From the NCBI RefSeq assembly GCF_008642235.1, contig NZ_SJEV01000001.1, forward strand, positions 682,001-746,000: 64,000 nt of DNA, read 5' to 3'. The notes beneath the pieces are model-generated. The model saw only the letters and a list, made by a program, of their open reading frames with translations, had not been told where the DNA came from and ran no database searches. Source of the stretch: Planctomonas psychrotolerans. Lineage in GTDB: Bacteria > Actinomycetota > Actinomycetes > Actinomycetales > Microbacteriaceae. The stretch's first letter is position 1. Each line of letters starts with the position of its first letter. Made by a program: the position numbers and the translations under genes. Of the stretch, positions 37,838 to 47,104 are shown piece after piece.

Positions 37838-38698
37838 TCAGCCCGCGAGCGTCTGCAGGTACCTGCCGTACCCGCTCTTCACCAACGGAGCCGCAAGCTT
37901 GGCCAACTGCTCGTCATCGATCCAGCCGGCACGCCAGGCGATCTCCTCGATGCATCCGATCTTGAAGCCCTGGCGATCCTCGATCACGCGCACGTATTCG
38001 GACGCCTGCATCATCGACTCGAAGGTGCCGGTGTCGAGCCAGGCGGTTCCCCGATCCAAAACCTGCACGTGCAGGAGGCCCTGCTCGAGGTAGCGTTCGT
38101 TCACGGTGGAGATCTCGAGCTCGCCTCGCGCGCTCGGCGTGATCGACTTGGCGATCTCGACGATGCTGTTGTCGTAGAAGTACAGGCCGGGAACGGCGTA
38201 ATTGCTCTTCGGGGCGGTCGGCTTCTCCTCGATCGACAGCGCCTTGAAGTCGTCGTCGAATTCGACCACGCCGTACGCGGTGGGATCGGCAACGTGGTAC
38301 GCGAAGATCCGCGCACCCTCGAGGTCTGAGTTGTCGCGCAGGGACGACCCGAGGCCCGCGCCGTGGAAGATGTTGTCCCCGAGCACGAGAGCCACACTGT
38401 CATCACCGATGAACTCTTCGCCGATGAGGAACGCCTGGGCGAGTCCGTCCGGTGAGGGCTGCACGGCGTACTCGATCCTGATGCCGAGCTCGGAACCGTC
38501 CCCGAAGAGCGCCCGGAACTGCGAGTTGTATTCCGGCGTCGTGATAATGAGGATCTCGTTGATCCCGGCCATCATCAGCGTGGACAGGGGGTAGTAGATC
38601 ATCGGCTTGTCGTAGATGGGCATGAGCTGCTTGGAGATGCCCTTGGTGATCGGCCAGAGCCGGGTGCCGGAGCCCCCGGCGAGGATGATGCCCTTCAT
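37838..38698 (-). CDS. rmlA: Glucose-1-phosphate thymidylyltransferase
   Basis: A 286-residue enzyme making dTDP-glucose from dTTP and glucose-1-phosphate, the first step to dTDP-L-rhamnose. The nucleotide-binding N-terminus is [17 protein letters not shown], with the following signature [29 protein letters not shown] (about residue 108) carries the metal-binding Asp. [18 protein letters not shown]-like and [20 protein letters not shown] segments are typical. Length is normal. Its ATG overlaps the rmlC stop by one base (TAATG), so both are co-translated. Confidence 0.96.
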   Translation of the reverse strand: MKGIILAGGSGTRLWPITKGISKQLMPIYDKPMIYYPLSTLMMAGINEILIITTPEYNSQFRALFGDGSELGIRIEYAVQPSPDGLAQAFLIGEEFIGDDSVALVLGDNIFHGAGLGSSLRDNSDLEGARIFAYHVADPTAYGVVEFDDDFKALSIEEKPTAPKSNYAVPGLYFYDNSIVEIAKSITPSARGELEISTVNERYLEQGLLHVQVLDRGTAWLDTGTFESMMQASEYVRVIEDRQGFKIGCIEEIAWRAGWIDDEQLAKLAAPLVKSGYGRYLQTLAG

Positions 38699-39309
38699 TA
38701 CTTCTTCCCCCCGGCCAGCGAAGCGTAGAACGCCCGCACGTCGTCGTAGTTCGGCAGCAGTCCGGAAGCGGCGGCATCCGTCAGCGACGGAGCATCCAGA
38801 TCCTTCGGGGACAACAGGGGCTCCCCGGCCTCGTCGGGGAAGACGAGGCCCACCTCGGGGTCGAGGGGGTTGATGCCGTGCTCCCGTGAAGCGGTGTAGA
38901 CGTCGCTGACGAGGTAGCTGACCGTCGCGTCGTCGGTGAGCGCCACGAAGGCGTGGCCGAGGCCCTCGGAGAGATAGATGGCCTTGCGGTCGACGGTGTC
39001 GAGTCGCACCTGGTCCCACTTCCCGAAAGTCGGGGAACCCACGCGAATGTCGATCACGTAGTCGATGACCGCGCCGTGGGTGACGGTGACGTACTTCGCC
39101 TGCCCGAGCGGAACATCCGCGAAGTGAATGCCACGGACGACGCCGCGCTTCGACACCGACGTGTTGGCCTGTCGCAGCGTGAGGGGGTGACCGATCGCCT
39201 CCTCGAGGTGATCGAATCGGTACCACTCGAGGAAGACGCCCCGGTCATCACCCCGCTGCACGGGGGTGATCTCGTAGCTGTCGGGGATCGTCAATTCGCG
39301 GATCTGCAC
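38698..39309 (-). CDS. rmlC: dTDP-4-dehydrorhamnose 3,5-epimerase
   Basis: A 203-residue cupin enzyme, third step in dTDP-L-rhamnose synthesis. The catalytic His is in [11 protein letters not shown], followed by [21 protein letters not shown] and [12 protein letters not shown]. The GTG start ([15 protein letters not shown]) gives the usual N-terminus. It is divergent from rmlB across a 189-bp gap in which a TAGCAT box (39453-39458) serves rmlB, and it is coupled to rmlA downstream. Confidence 0.94.
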   Translation of the reverse strand: MQIRELTIPDSYEITPVQRGDDRGVFLEWYRFDHLEEAIGHPLTLRQANTSVSKRGVVRGIHFADVPLGQAKYVTVTHGAVIDYVIDIRVGSPTFGKWDQVRLDTVDRKAIYLSEGLGHAFVALTDDATVSYLVSDVYTASREHGINPLDPEVGLVFPDEAGEPLLSPKDLDAPSLTDAAASGLLPNYDDVRAFYASLAGGKK

Positions 39310-39498
39310 GCCGGGAAGTCTACCAATCGGGCATCCCGGCGGTCCGGCGCCGCACGGGGACCGTGGATCCCCGTCGAGGCGAGGCCATGCGGTCTCAAGA
39401 GTGATGAGTGAGTACCGTTCCGTGTCGCCTTCGGGGGAACCCGGCCGCACGGTAGCATGGATGCTTCTGTGCCAAGCAACGTGAGGAACACCAGAAAA

Positions 39499-40488
39499 GT
39501 GAAGATTCTCGTCACCGGCGGCGCCGGCTTCATCGGCTCCAACTTCGTTCGCCACACCCTGAACGACGATTACCCGGGCCTGGCGGGTGCCGAGGTCGTC
39601 GTGCTCGATGCCCTCACCTACTCGGGCAACGTGGCGAACCTCAGCACGGTGTCGGACTCTTCCCGTTTCACCTTCGTGCACGGTGACATCCGTCACGACG
39701 GCGTACTCGACCAGCTGATGCCCACCGTGGACGCGGTCGTGCACTTCGCCGCCGAGAGCCACGTGGACCGCTCGGTGCGCGACGCGAGCATCTTCGTCGA
39801 GACGAACGTGCTCGGCACGCAGAAGCTGCTCGATGCCGCCCTTCGCCACAACCTGCAGCGCTTCGTGCACGTGTCGACCGACGAGGTCTACGGCTCGATC
39901 ACCGAGGGATCGTGGACCGAGGAGCACATCCTCGAACCGAACTCCCCCTACTCCGCCTCGAAGGCGTCGAGCGACCTGCTCGCCCGCAGCTACCACCGCA
40001 CGCACGGCCTCAACGTGTCGATCACGCGCTGCTCGAACAACTACGGTCCCTACCACTTCCCCGAGAAGCTGATCCCGCTGTTCGTCACGAACCTGCTCGA
40101 GGGCAAGCACGTGCCGCTCTACGGCAAGGGCGAGAACGTGCGCGACTGGCTGCACGTGGACGACCACTGCCGCGGAATCGCGCTCGTGCTCGAGAAGGGC
40201 CGGTCGGGCGAGATCTACAACATCGGCGGCGGCACCGAACTCACCAACGTGGAGATCACCCAGCTGCTGCTCGATGCGTTCGGCAGCGACTGGTCCGTGG
40301 TCGACCGGGTGGAGGACCGCAAGGGCCACGACCTGCGGTACAGCGTGGACATCGCGAAGATCCGCGCCGAGCTGGGGTACGAGCCGCAGGTGCCGTTCGA
40401 GCAGGGGCTCGCCGACGTGGTGCAGTGGTACCGCGACAACACGGAGTGGTGGAAGCCGCTCAAGGAGCGTGCTGCACTGGCCAACTGA
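39499..40488 (+). CDS. rmlB: dTDP-glucose 4,6-dehydratase
   Basis: A 329-residue NAD-dependent SDR enzyme, second step of dTDP-L-rhamnose synthesis. It has the glycine motif TGGAGFIGSNFVR, the catalytic STDEVYGS and the Y-x-x-x-K segment SPYSASKASSD. Substrate loops are SNNYGPYHFPEKLIP and KGENVRDWLHVDDHC. The GTG at 39499 is chosen because an upstream ATG (39457) lies inside the probable -10 box TAGCAT; GAGG is present 14-17 nt upstream. It forms a + strand set with rmlD. Confidence 0.95.
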   Translation: MKILVTGGAGFIGSNFVRHTLNDDYPGLAGAEVVVLDALTYSGNVANLSTVSDSSRFTFVHGDIRHDGVLDQLMPTVDAVVHFAAESHVDRSVRDASIFVETNVLGTQKLLDAALRHNLQRFVHVSTDEVYGSITEGSWTEEHILEPNSPYSASKASSDLLARSYHRTHGLNVSITRCSNNYGPYHFPEKLIPLFVTNLLEGKHVPLYGKGENVRDWLHVDDHCRGIALVLEKGRSGEIYNIGGGTELTNVEITQLLLDAFGSDWSVVDRVEDRKGHDLRYSVDIAKIRAELGYEPQVPFEQGLADVVQWYRDNTEWWKPLKERAALAN

Positions 40489-40631
40489 CCCGGGATCCCG
40501 GCTTCCGACGGCCTGGTCCGCCAGCGTCGCGGTGCACGAGTTCCGTGGGGAGCGAGGGGGTCGCTCGGTGAGTGCACTGTCTGGACCCCTTGCCGCAACG
40601 TTCCGCACCGTACAGACATAAGGAGCGCACG

Positions 40632-41489
40632 ATGACGAAGTACTTGATCACCGGAGCATCGGGCATGCTGGGCCGGGACCTCTCTTCCGCACTGTCGGGC
40701 CGGGACGTCACCGCGCTCGGTCGCGCGGATCTCGACGTGACCGACGCAGGCGCGGCACGGCAGGCCGTACAGGGCCACGACGTGGTGTTCAACCTCGCCG
40801 CGTACACGAAGGTGGATGACGCCGAGGCTCACGAGGAGGAGGCGTACGCGGTCAACGCCGTCGGTGCGGGCAACCTCGCCACTGCCGCGGCCGAGGCGGG
40901 TGCGACGCTGGTGCAGGTGTCGACCGACTATGTCTTCAACGGGTCCGCATCCTCGCCGTACGACGAGTCGACCCCGCACGACCCCATCTCCGCCTACGGG
41001 CGTACCAAGGCGGCCGGTGAGGAACTGGTGCTGCGGAACAACCCGGACCGCAGCTACGTGGTGCGCACCGCGTGGTTGTACGGCGCGCATGGCCCCAACT
41101 TCGCCACCACGATGCTGAAGCTGGCCGCGGCACGGGAAACCGTGAGCGTGGTCAACGACCAGTTCGGACAACCCACCTGGACCCTCGATCTCGCCGAACA
41201 GCTGGTGCGACTCGTCGACGCCGAAGCACCGGCGGGCATCTACCACGGCACCAACGCCGGCCGGGCGAGCTGGTTCGACTTCGCGCAGGCCGTCTTCGTC
41301 GTGGCGGGCCTGGATCCCAACCGGGTGAAGCCCACCGACAGCAGCACCTTCGTGCGCCCCGCGCCGCGTCCGTCGTTCTCCGTGCTCGGCCACGACGGCT
41401 GGGCACGCGCCGGTCTCGCGCCCATGCGGGACTGGAAGGACGCCCTCACGGCGGCCGAGCACGCCGGAGTACTCAGCCAGCCCTCCTGA
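40632..41489 (+). CDS. rmlD: dTDP-4-dehydrorhamnose reductase
   Basis: A 285-residue SDR enzyme completing dTDP-L-rhamnose using NAD(P)H. It has TGASGMLGRDL, FNLAAYTKVDDAE, STDYVFNGSASSPYDE and the catalytic YGRTKAAGEELV. The C-terminal substrate site is STFVRPAPRPSFSVL. The ATG has AAGGAG upstream. All four rml genes are thus complete in one 3.7-kb cluster, showing the surface glycan contains rhamnose. rmlD also neighbours wbbL and an LCP gene in M. tuberculosis. Confidence 0.95.
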   Translation: MTKYLITGASGMLGRDLSSALSGRDVTALGRADLDVTDAGAARQAVQGHDVVFNLAAYTKVDDAEAHEEEAYAVNAVGAGNLATAAAEAGATLVQVSTDYVFNGSASSPYDESTPHDPISAYGRTKAAGEELVLRNNPDRSYVVRTAWLYGAHGPNFATTMLKLAAARETVSVVNDQFGQPTWTLDLAEQLVRLVDAEAPAGIYHGTNAGRASWFDFAQAVFVVAGLDPNRVKPTDSSTFVRPAPRPSFSVLGHDGWARAGLAPMRDWKDALTAAEHAGVLSQPS

Positions 41490-41559
41490 CCGGCTTGTTA
41501 CCCTTGATGCGTCCGGAGCATGTCGGGGTGACCCTCCGCGCTCGCACATCCGCTGTCGT

Positions 41560-41578
41560 CCGTCCCGTTGCGGGACGG
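41560..41578 (+). promoter_or_regulatory. Hairpin in the leader of the downstream glycosyltransferase gene
   Basis: CCGTCCC-GTTGC-GGGACGG (perfect 7-bp stem) ends 7 nt before the GAGGAG ribosome site of the next gene. It could be a terminator of rmlD or a leader structure. The sequence alone does not separate these. Confidence 0.35.
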
Positions 41579-41596
41579 GATTAGAGGAGCCACTTC

Positions 41597-42733
41597 GTGC
41601 CGACCCTGCGCGTGATCGTTGACCAGATGATCGCCCCCGTACCCGGCGGCATCGGCCGGTACACCGAGGACCTGACGAGGCAACTCATCGCCACGGCACC
41701 TCGGGACTGCGAGATCGAGGGCATCGTGTCGTCATCGTCGCCCGACGTCTACCAGGACCTGCTCGATCGTCTTCCCGGCCTCGCGGGCCTCTACAAGACC
41801 ACGCTCTCCCGTCGTGAGCTGGCGCGCGCGTGGCAGCTGGGGCTCACCACGTCGCCCGGGGGCGGCATGATCCACGCGCCGAGCCTGCTCGCGCCGCTCC
41901 GATCGCACGATCGGGTGAACGACGGGACTCAGGTGGTGGCGACCATTCACGACGTGGTGCCGTGGACCCACCCCGAGACCCTCACGAAGCACGGGGTCAG
42001 CTGGCACAAGGCCATGGCGAAGCGTGCGCGCAAGCACGCCGACGCCATCGTCGTCCCCACGCATGCCGTGGCAGCCCAGCTCGCCGAGTATCTCGACTTC
42101 GGGGATCGCGTGCGGGTGATCGGCGGTGCCGTCAGTTCACAGATCGTGCTGCCGCCCGATCCGGATGCCCGCGCCGACGAGCTCGGTCTGCCGACGAATT
42201 ACCTGCTCACGGTGGGAACCCTCGAGCCGCGAAAGGGGCTCGTGCCGCTCATCCAGGCGCTCGCGCGTCCCGAGACGCACGACCTCCCCCTGCTCGTCGT
42301 GGGACCGCAGGGTTGGGGGGACCTCGACCTCACGCAGGTGGCGCAGGAAGCGGGAGTGGCGCCCGAACGCGTGCGCAGCATGGGTTTCCTCTCCGACACC
42401 GACCTGGCGGTGGTGATGGAGCGCGCCACCGTCTTCGTCTACCCCAGTCTCGCCGAGGGGTTCGGGTTGCCCGTGATCGAGGCGTTCTCGTTCGGCGTTC
42501 CCGTGGTGCACTCCGACGCGCCGGCGCTCGTGGAGGTGGCGGACAATGCGGGCGTTGCGGTTGCCCGTGAGGATGCCGCCGGGTATCCGGAGCGCCTCGC
42601 CGTCGCCATCGGGAGCCTGCTGACGGACAGGGCGCTCCGTGAGCGCCTCGGCGTCTTCGGCTCCGACCGGTCGCGGGCGTTCAGCTGGCGTGACTCGGCC
42701 GAGCGCGTCTGGCAGCTGCACGCCGACCTCTAG
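41597..42733 (+). CDS. Glycosyltransferase family 4
   Basis: A 378-residue GT-B enzyme with VIVDQMIAPVPGGIGRYTEDL at the N-terminus, TVGTLEPRKGLVPLIQAL in the donor domain and VYPSLAEGFGLPVIEAF as the GT4 E-x7-E motif. The N-terminal glycine-rich loop and adjacency to rml genes suggest a rhamnosyl- or mannosyltransferase of the surface glycan. The GTG start has GAGGAG at a good distance. It is the last gene of the glycan locus; repeat array E begins 46 bp downstream. Confidence 0.88.
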   Translation: MPTLRVIVDQMIAPVPGGIGRYTEDLTRQLIATAPRDCEIEGIVSSSSPDVYQDLLDRLPGLAGLYKTTLSRRELARAWQLGLTTSPGGGMIHAPSLLAPLRSHDRVNDGTQVVATIHDVVPWTHPETLTKHGVSWHKAMAKRARKHADAIVVPTHAVAAQLAEYLDFGDRVRVIGGAVSSQIVLPPDPDARADELGLPTNYLLTVGTLEPRKGLVPLIQALARPETHDLPLLVVGPQGWGDLDLTQVAQEAGVAPERVRSMGFLSDTDLAVVMERATVFVYPSLAEGFGLPVIEAFSFGVPVVHSDAPALVEVADNAGVAVAREDAAGYPERLAVAIGSLLTDRALRERLGVFGSDRSRAFSWRDSAERVWQLHADL

Positions 42734-42778
42734 GTATGGCCGCCCCCGGGGTGACGCCGCCCTTTCGCGGTCCCGCGC

Positions 42779-42940
42779 GGTCCCTGAGCCTGTCGAAGGG
42801 ACGCACCCACGCGGTCCCTGAGCCTGTCGAAGGGACGCACCCACACGGTCACCGAGCCCAACACGGTCCCTGAGCCTGTCGAAGGGACGCACCCACACGG
42901 TCCCTGAGCCCAACACGGTCCCTGAGCCTGTCGAAGGGAC
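42779..42940 (-). repeat. Repeat array E: right boundary of the glycan locus
   Basis: All copies are in minus orientation: full units at about 42779, 42813, 42865 and 42917. Between the later ones lie two half-units ending GAGCCCAACAC (42846-42862 and 42898-42914), so the right part is a twice-repeated 52-bp composite. Array D at the other end of the locus is mainly in + orientation. No gene lies in the 321-bp gap before 43055. Confidence 0.93.
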
Positions 42941-43054
42941 ATAGGGCGCCGTCGACCGCCCCCTCTTCTCCTCCGCAAGCTCGACCGAAAAACGGCCACT
43001 GACCGGCTCAAACCTCTAGGTGAGAATGTCGTAGGTGCGTGCGATAGTGCCTGT

Positions 43055-44470
43055 ATGAACCCCTCGGCCGCGGAAGCCCCGGCACCGCACGGACCGTCTC
43101 TCATCGGCGATCCGATCGCCCGCATCCACGCACTCGCCACCGAGTGCGCCGATGCTCTCCCGTGCGCCACCATTCCGGACCTCACCGACGCAGACACTCT
43201 CGCGCTGGTTACCGAGGTCGAACGCCTCGGCCGTCGCGTCGACGCCTTGCGCGTCGCTCTCGCCGGTGAGGTTGCGGACCGTTCCCGCCCGTCCCGCGGC
43301 GCGCGCGGGCTCGCAGTGTCCCGCGGCTGCCGCACTCCCGCGGATCTCATTGAGCAGTTGACCCAGGTGTCCGGCACCACCGCCCGCCGCCGGGTAATAC
43401 TGGCCGGCGACGTTCGTCGCGACCCGTTCCTGGGCGGCGACCGCACGAGAGCACGATTCGATCTGGTGGCTCAGGCCGTCGAGGACGGCACCATGGGTAT
43501 CGACGCCGCCACGGTGATCACCAAGGGCCTCACCCCGCTCCTCGCCCACGGGTCCTTGGACGAGCTGGGAAAGGCGGAGACCGAGTTGGTCGCCGCTGCC
43601 ACCGGCACCGGCCCCGACAGCACGGTGCCCGCCTCGGCGGACTCGGTGCGGGTGATGGTGTGCGTGTGGCAGGCGAAGATCGACCCCGACGGACTCGACC
43701 CGGCCGAGGACCGCGCCATGGGGGTGCGGGGGTTCCGCTTCGGTCCGGAACGCAACGGGCTGCTGCACGGCAGCTTCCAGCTCATGGCGGAAGCCGGGGC
43801 TCGGGCAAAGACCCTGTTCGATGCGTACCTGACCCCGACCACCGCGCCCGCGTTCATGACCGAAGAAGAACGCGCAGCCGCGGAAACGGAAGGCGGCAAG
43901 GATTCGCGGACGCCGGCGCAGCAGCGGCATGACATCTTCGTCGCGATCATCGACGCCATGGCCCGCAGCGGCCAGGCACCCACCATCGGTGGTGCCGCAC
44001 CCACCGTCCTGGTGTCGGTCCGCGCAGAGGACCTCGAAGCGAACCGAGGTGCCGGCTGGTCGGACCGGGTCGAGGGCCCGGTGTCGATGCGGACGGTACG
44101 GCAGATGGTGTGCACCGGCGGCATCCAGAAAGTCGTCCTCACGACTGAGGGGCGGATCGTGCGCCTGGGTTCACCGGAGCGGTGCTTCACCCCACAGCAA
44201 CGACGCGCGATCTCCCTCCGTGACGGCGGGTGCGTCATTCCCGGCTGCACCATCCCCGTCGGGTGGTGCGAGATCCACCACGTGGTCCCGGACCGGGACG
44301 GTGGGCCGACCCACACGGACAATGGTGTGCTGTTGTGCTGGTTCCATCACCGCACCATCGACACCTCCCAGTGGGGCATCCGGATGCGACACGGGGTACC
44401 GGAAGTGAAGCCGCCACCCTGGATCGAGTACTTCGGGAAGTGGCGACCCGCGACCAAATCCCGAACCTGA
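43055..44470 (+). CDS. DUF222/HNH endonuclease-type protein (13E12 repeat family)
   Basis: A 471-residue protein: an alpha-helical DUF222 domain (about 1-330) and a C-terminal HNH domain (about 385-440). The HNH domain has the zinc cysteines and active-site pair in CVIPGCTIPVGWCEIHH, then VVPDRDGGPTHTDNG and LLCWFHH. Such proteins are multicopy in many actinobacteria and behave as part of mobile elements (REP13E12 in mycobacteria); a DNA-cleavage role is expected but not shown. GATAGT (43043-43048) lies 6 nt before the ATG, implying leaderless expression. It is flanked by repeat arrays in opposite orientation. Confidence 0.92.
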   Translation: MNPSAAEAPAPHGPSLIGDPIARIHALATECADALPCATIPDLTDADTLALVTEVERLGRRVDALRVALAGEVADRSRPSRGARGLAVSRGCRTPADLIEQLTQVSGTTARRRVILAGDVRRDPFLGGDRTRARFDLVAQAVEDGTMGIDAATVITKGLTPLLAHGSLDELGKAETELVAAATGTGPDSTVPASADSVRVMVCVWQAKIDPDGLDPAEDRAMGVRGFRFGPERNGLLHGSFQLMAEAGARAKTLFDAYLTPTTAPAFMTEEERAAAETEGGKDSRTPAQQRHDIFVAIIDAMARSGQAPTIGGAAPTVLVSVRAEDLEANRGAGWSDRVEGPVSMRTVRQMVCTGGIQKVVLTTEGRIVRLGSPERCFTPQQRRAISLRDGGCVIPGCTIPVGWCEIHHVVPDRDGGPTHTDNGVLLCWFHHRTIDTSQWGIRMRHGVPEVKPPPWIEYFGKWRPATKSRT

Positions 44471-44546
44471 CTCCTCGACCGACTCGACACCCCACCCGAC
44501 TAGTCCCGCGCCGGGGGAGTCGCGTCGACTGGACCGGTACGCATGC

Positions 44547-45150
44547 GTCCCTTCGACGGGCTCAGGGACCGTGTGAGGTTGCGTTCCCGTCAGGTTACGC
44601 ATCGGGCGTCGCGATCCCGAGTCACGGTCGCTGAGCCTGTCGAAGCGACGGGACCGCGCAGCAAGCGTCCCTTCGACAAGCTCAGGGACCGTATGCGTGC
44701 GTCCCTTGCGGTTGTGTCCCTTAGACAGGCTCAGGGACCGTGTGAGGTTGCGTGCTCCTCGACGACTCAGCGGGCGTGGCGATCGCGAGTTACGGTCGCT
44801 GAGCCTGTCGAAGCGACGGGACGCAGCGCGGTTTTGGCCCCTTCGACGAGCTCAGGGACCGTATCCGCATAGGCCGCCTCGACCACCCCGGGAACGGCCG
44901 TCGCCCGAACAGTCGGGGGCGGAGGTGGCGCGGTGGGGCTCCGGGGTCGGTGGGCATCTATGGGCGGAGCCCCAGCACGCCACCTCCGCACCCCCACACG
45001 ACCGCAACGAGTCACGTCCCTTCGACAGGCTCAGGGACCGTGGGGTGCGTCCCTTCGACAAGCTCAGGGACCGTAGGGCTGCGTCCCTTCGACAAGCTCA
45101 GGGACCGTAGGGCTGCGTCCCTTCGACAAGCTCAGGGACCGTAGCTCAGG
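44547..45150 (+). repeat. Repeat array F: composite REP-like array
   Basis: Mostly + copies (near 44547, 44668, 44718, 44838, 45016, 45048, 45082, 45118), with two minus copies carrying the variant stem GGTCGCT/AGCGAC (44626-44649 and 44794-44817). The left half is a roughly 168-bp composite present twice (from about 44547 and 44716), sharing GTGTGAGGTTGCGT and CGGGCGT(C/G)GCGATC. The array separates the DUF222/HNH gene from the converging LCP gene. No gene is seen here. Confidence 0.9.
44919..44989. repeat. Imperfect 25-bp inverted repeat inside array F
   Basis: Left arm 44919-44943 (begins GCGGAGGTGGCG) and right arm 44965-44989 (ends CGCCACCTCCGC) match with two mismatches around a 21-nt loop. 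It is unrelated to the REP-like unit. It could be a terminator or the relic of a small inverted-repeat element. Confidence 0.7.
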
Positions 45151-45196
45151 GACCGACAGGCTGGGGGACCGAGCCGGACGCGCGGAAGGATCGCGA

Positions 45197-46534
45197 CTAG
45201 GGCGCCGTCGCCGCCGCGATGGCCGCGTGCACCACGTCGTAGTCCGGGTTCTCCGGGTCGGTGAGCGGCATCGTCACCGCCAGCTCGGTCACGGGCTGGT
45301 CCCGCGCCTTCATGGCGAGCTGGGTGAAGTAGCCGAGCATGCTCTGCGGGATGTCCGTCTTCACGACCTGCGCCCCGGCATCCGCGATGCCCTCGAACTT
45401 GGTCAGCACGTTCAGCGGGTCGAACTGCTGGATGATCGCCTGCTGCAACTCGCGCTGACGGGCCATTCGGTCGTAGTCGGAGGTGAGGTATCGCGACCGG
45501 GCGTACCAGAGGGCGTGGAACCCGTCGAGGTTCTGCACACCCGGCTCGATCCATGCGTCGATCGGTACCGGGTTGTTGTTCTCGTCGTGCCCGGCCCCCA
45601 TGGCCACACGGGTCTTCACGTCGATCGTCACGCCTCCGAGAGCGTCGATCAGGTCGGCGAATCCCTGCATGTCGATCAGCCCGAAGTACTGGATCTCCAA
45701 GCCGGTGACGCCCTCCGCCGCATCGCGCATCGCCTCGATCCCCGGCTGGCTGCCGATGGCCTCGGCGTTGGGATAGAGCTCCGGGCTGTACAGCTGCACC
45801 TCGGTGTAGATCGAGTTGAGCATGCACACGTCCACGTTGCACCGCTTGTAGCCATCCGGGTACAGCGACTGCATGGGCGAACCGGCCGAGAACGGCGCAC
45901 GAACCAGGTTGCGAGGCAACCCAATCATCGTCGTCTCGCCGGTCTCGGCGTCGATGCTGACCACCGTGATGCTGTCGGGGCGGAGTCCCTGCCGATCGGG
46001 TCCGGCATCTGCGCCGAGCAGCAGGATGTTGTACTGGCCGTCCACCGGGTCGGCCGTCGGTCCGGTGCCGAACAGCGTGCTCACGAACCCGCGTTGCACC
46101 CCGAAGAGGTACGCGCCGTAACTGGCGGGGCCCGCCGTGGCGACCAGCGAGACGACGGCGAGACCGGCGACCAGCAGTCGCGCGGCCGGATATGCCTTCG
46201 CCAACCGGGCCAGCCGGATGGTGTCGAGGGTGAGCACGAGCCACAGCACGGCGTAGGCGGCGAGCAGCACCTGCAGCACGAGGAGCGGGGCGGGCATGGT
46301 GACCGCGGAGAACAGGACTCCACGCGCCACGAAGTACAGCACGAGCGCGACGAGTGCGAGGGTCCAGAGCAGAAGGGTGGCGGCGAGGCCGAAGCGGCCG
46401 AGCTTGCGGTTCCCCGCGAGCACCTGCGCGGAGCCGGGAATGAGGAAGTTCATTCCGACGAGCCACCAACCGCGCTTGGTCATGAAGGACTCGGATCGGG
46501 TATCCGGGTTGCGTAAAGGAGCGGTAAGACTCAT
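45197..46534 (-). CDS. LytR-CpsA-Psr (LCP) family glycopolymer transferase
   Basis: A 445-residue protein with about four N-terminal membrane helices (residues 20-145) and an extracytoplasmic LCP domain. The phosphate-binding signature is LLLGADAGPDRQGLRPDS, followed by MIGLPRNLVR and WYARSRYLTSDYDRMARQ, with conserved Arg and Asp residues. LCP enzymes transfer lipid-linked glycopolymers onto peptidoglycan. It is the natural last step for the glycan made by the neighbouring locus. It is 10 bp downstream of purE on the same strand. A shorter start at the internal MTKRGWW is possible. Confidence 0.92.
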   Translation of the reverse strand: MSLTAPLRNPDTRSESFMTKRGWWLVGMNFLIPGSAQVLAGNRKLGRFGLAATLLLWTLALVALVLYFVARGVLFSAVTMPAPLLVLQVLLAAYAVLWLVLTLDTIRLARLAKAYPAARLLVAGLAVVSLVATAGPASYGAYLFGVQRGFVSTLFGTGPTADPVDGQYNILLLGADAGPDRQGLRPDSITVVSIDAETGETTMIGLPRNLVRAPFSAGSPMQSLYPDGYKRCNVDVCMLNSIYTEVQLYSPELYPNAEAIGSQPGIEAMRDAAEGVTGLEIQYFGLIDMQGFADLIDALGGVTIDVKTRVAMGAGHDENNNPVPIDAWIEPGVQNLDGFHALWYARSRYLTSDYDRMARQRELQQAIIQQFDPLNVLTKFEGIADAGAQVVKTDIPQSMLGYFTQLAMKARDQPVTELAVTMPLTDPENPDYDVVHAAIAAATAP

Positions 46535-46544
46535 GGGTTCGGGG

Positions 46545-47087
46545 CTACAACCTCTTCTTCAGGGCGGCGTTCTTCTGCTCGACCAGTTCGGCAAGAGTGT
46601 CAGCGTAGTTCGTCAGTCTCTGCGCCAGCGCATCGTCGGCGGTGGCGAGCATGCGCGCCGCAAGCAGGCCGGCGTTCTTCGCGCCGCCGATGGACACGGT
46701 CGCCACGGGCACACCCGCGGGCATCTGGACGATCGAGAGCAACGAGTCGAGGCCGTCGAGGCGGGAGAGCGGCACCGGCACCCCGATCACCGGCAGTGTG
46801 GTGACGGAGGCGAGCATGCCCGGCAGGTGAGCCGCGCCGCCCGCACCCGCGATGATCACCCGGAGACCGCGCGCACGCGCCTCGGTGCCGTAGGCGATCA
46901 TGCGCTGCGGAGTGCGGTGCGCCGACACCACCTCGACCTCGTGCGGAATGCCGAGTTCGGCGAGGATCTCGGCGGCATCCGCCATCACGCTCCAGTCGGA
47001 ATCCGATCCCATGACCAGCCCGACGACCGGCGTCCCTCCTTCGGCGGTACCGGACGGGTGGGCGGACGGGAGCTCGGGATTGGGCAT
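46545..47087 (-). CDS. purE: 5-(carboxyamino)imidazole ribonucleotide mutase
   Basis: A 180-residue class-I PurE converting N5-CAIR to CAIR in purine synthesis. It has [13 protein letters not shown] (active-site segment), [11 protein letters not shown] and [15 protein letters not shown]. Its partner PurK is 17 bp upstream. The ATG at 47087 lies 7 nt after TAGCAT (47095-47100 on the complementary strand), so a separate leaderless transcript in addition to read-through from purK is possible. Confidence 0.95.
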   Translation of the reverse strand: MPNPELPSAHPSGTAEGGTPVVGLVMGSDSDWSVMADAAEILAELGIPHEVEVVSAHRTPQRMIAYGTEARARGLRVIIAGAGGAAHLPGMLASVTTLPVIGVPVPLSRLDGLDSLLSIVQMPAGVPVATVSIGGAKNAGLLAARMLATADDALAQRLTNYADTLAELVEQKNAALKKRL

Positions 47088-47104
47088 GGGGACAATGCTA
47101 AACG

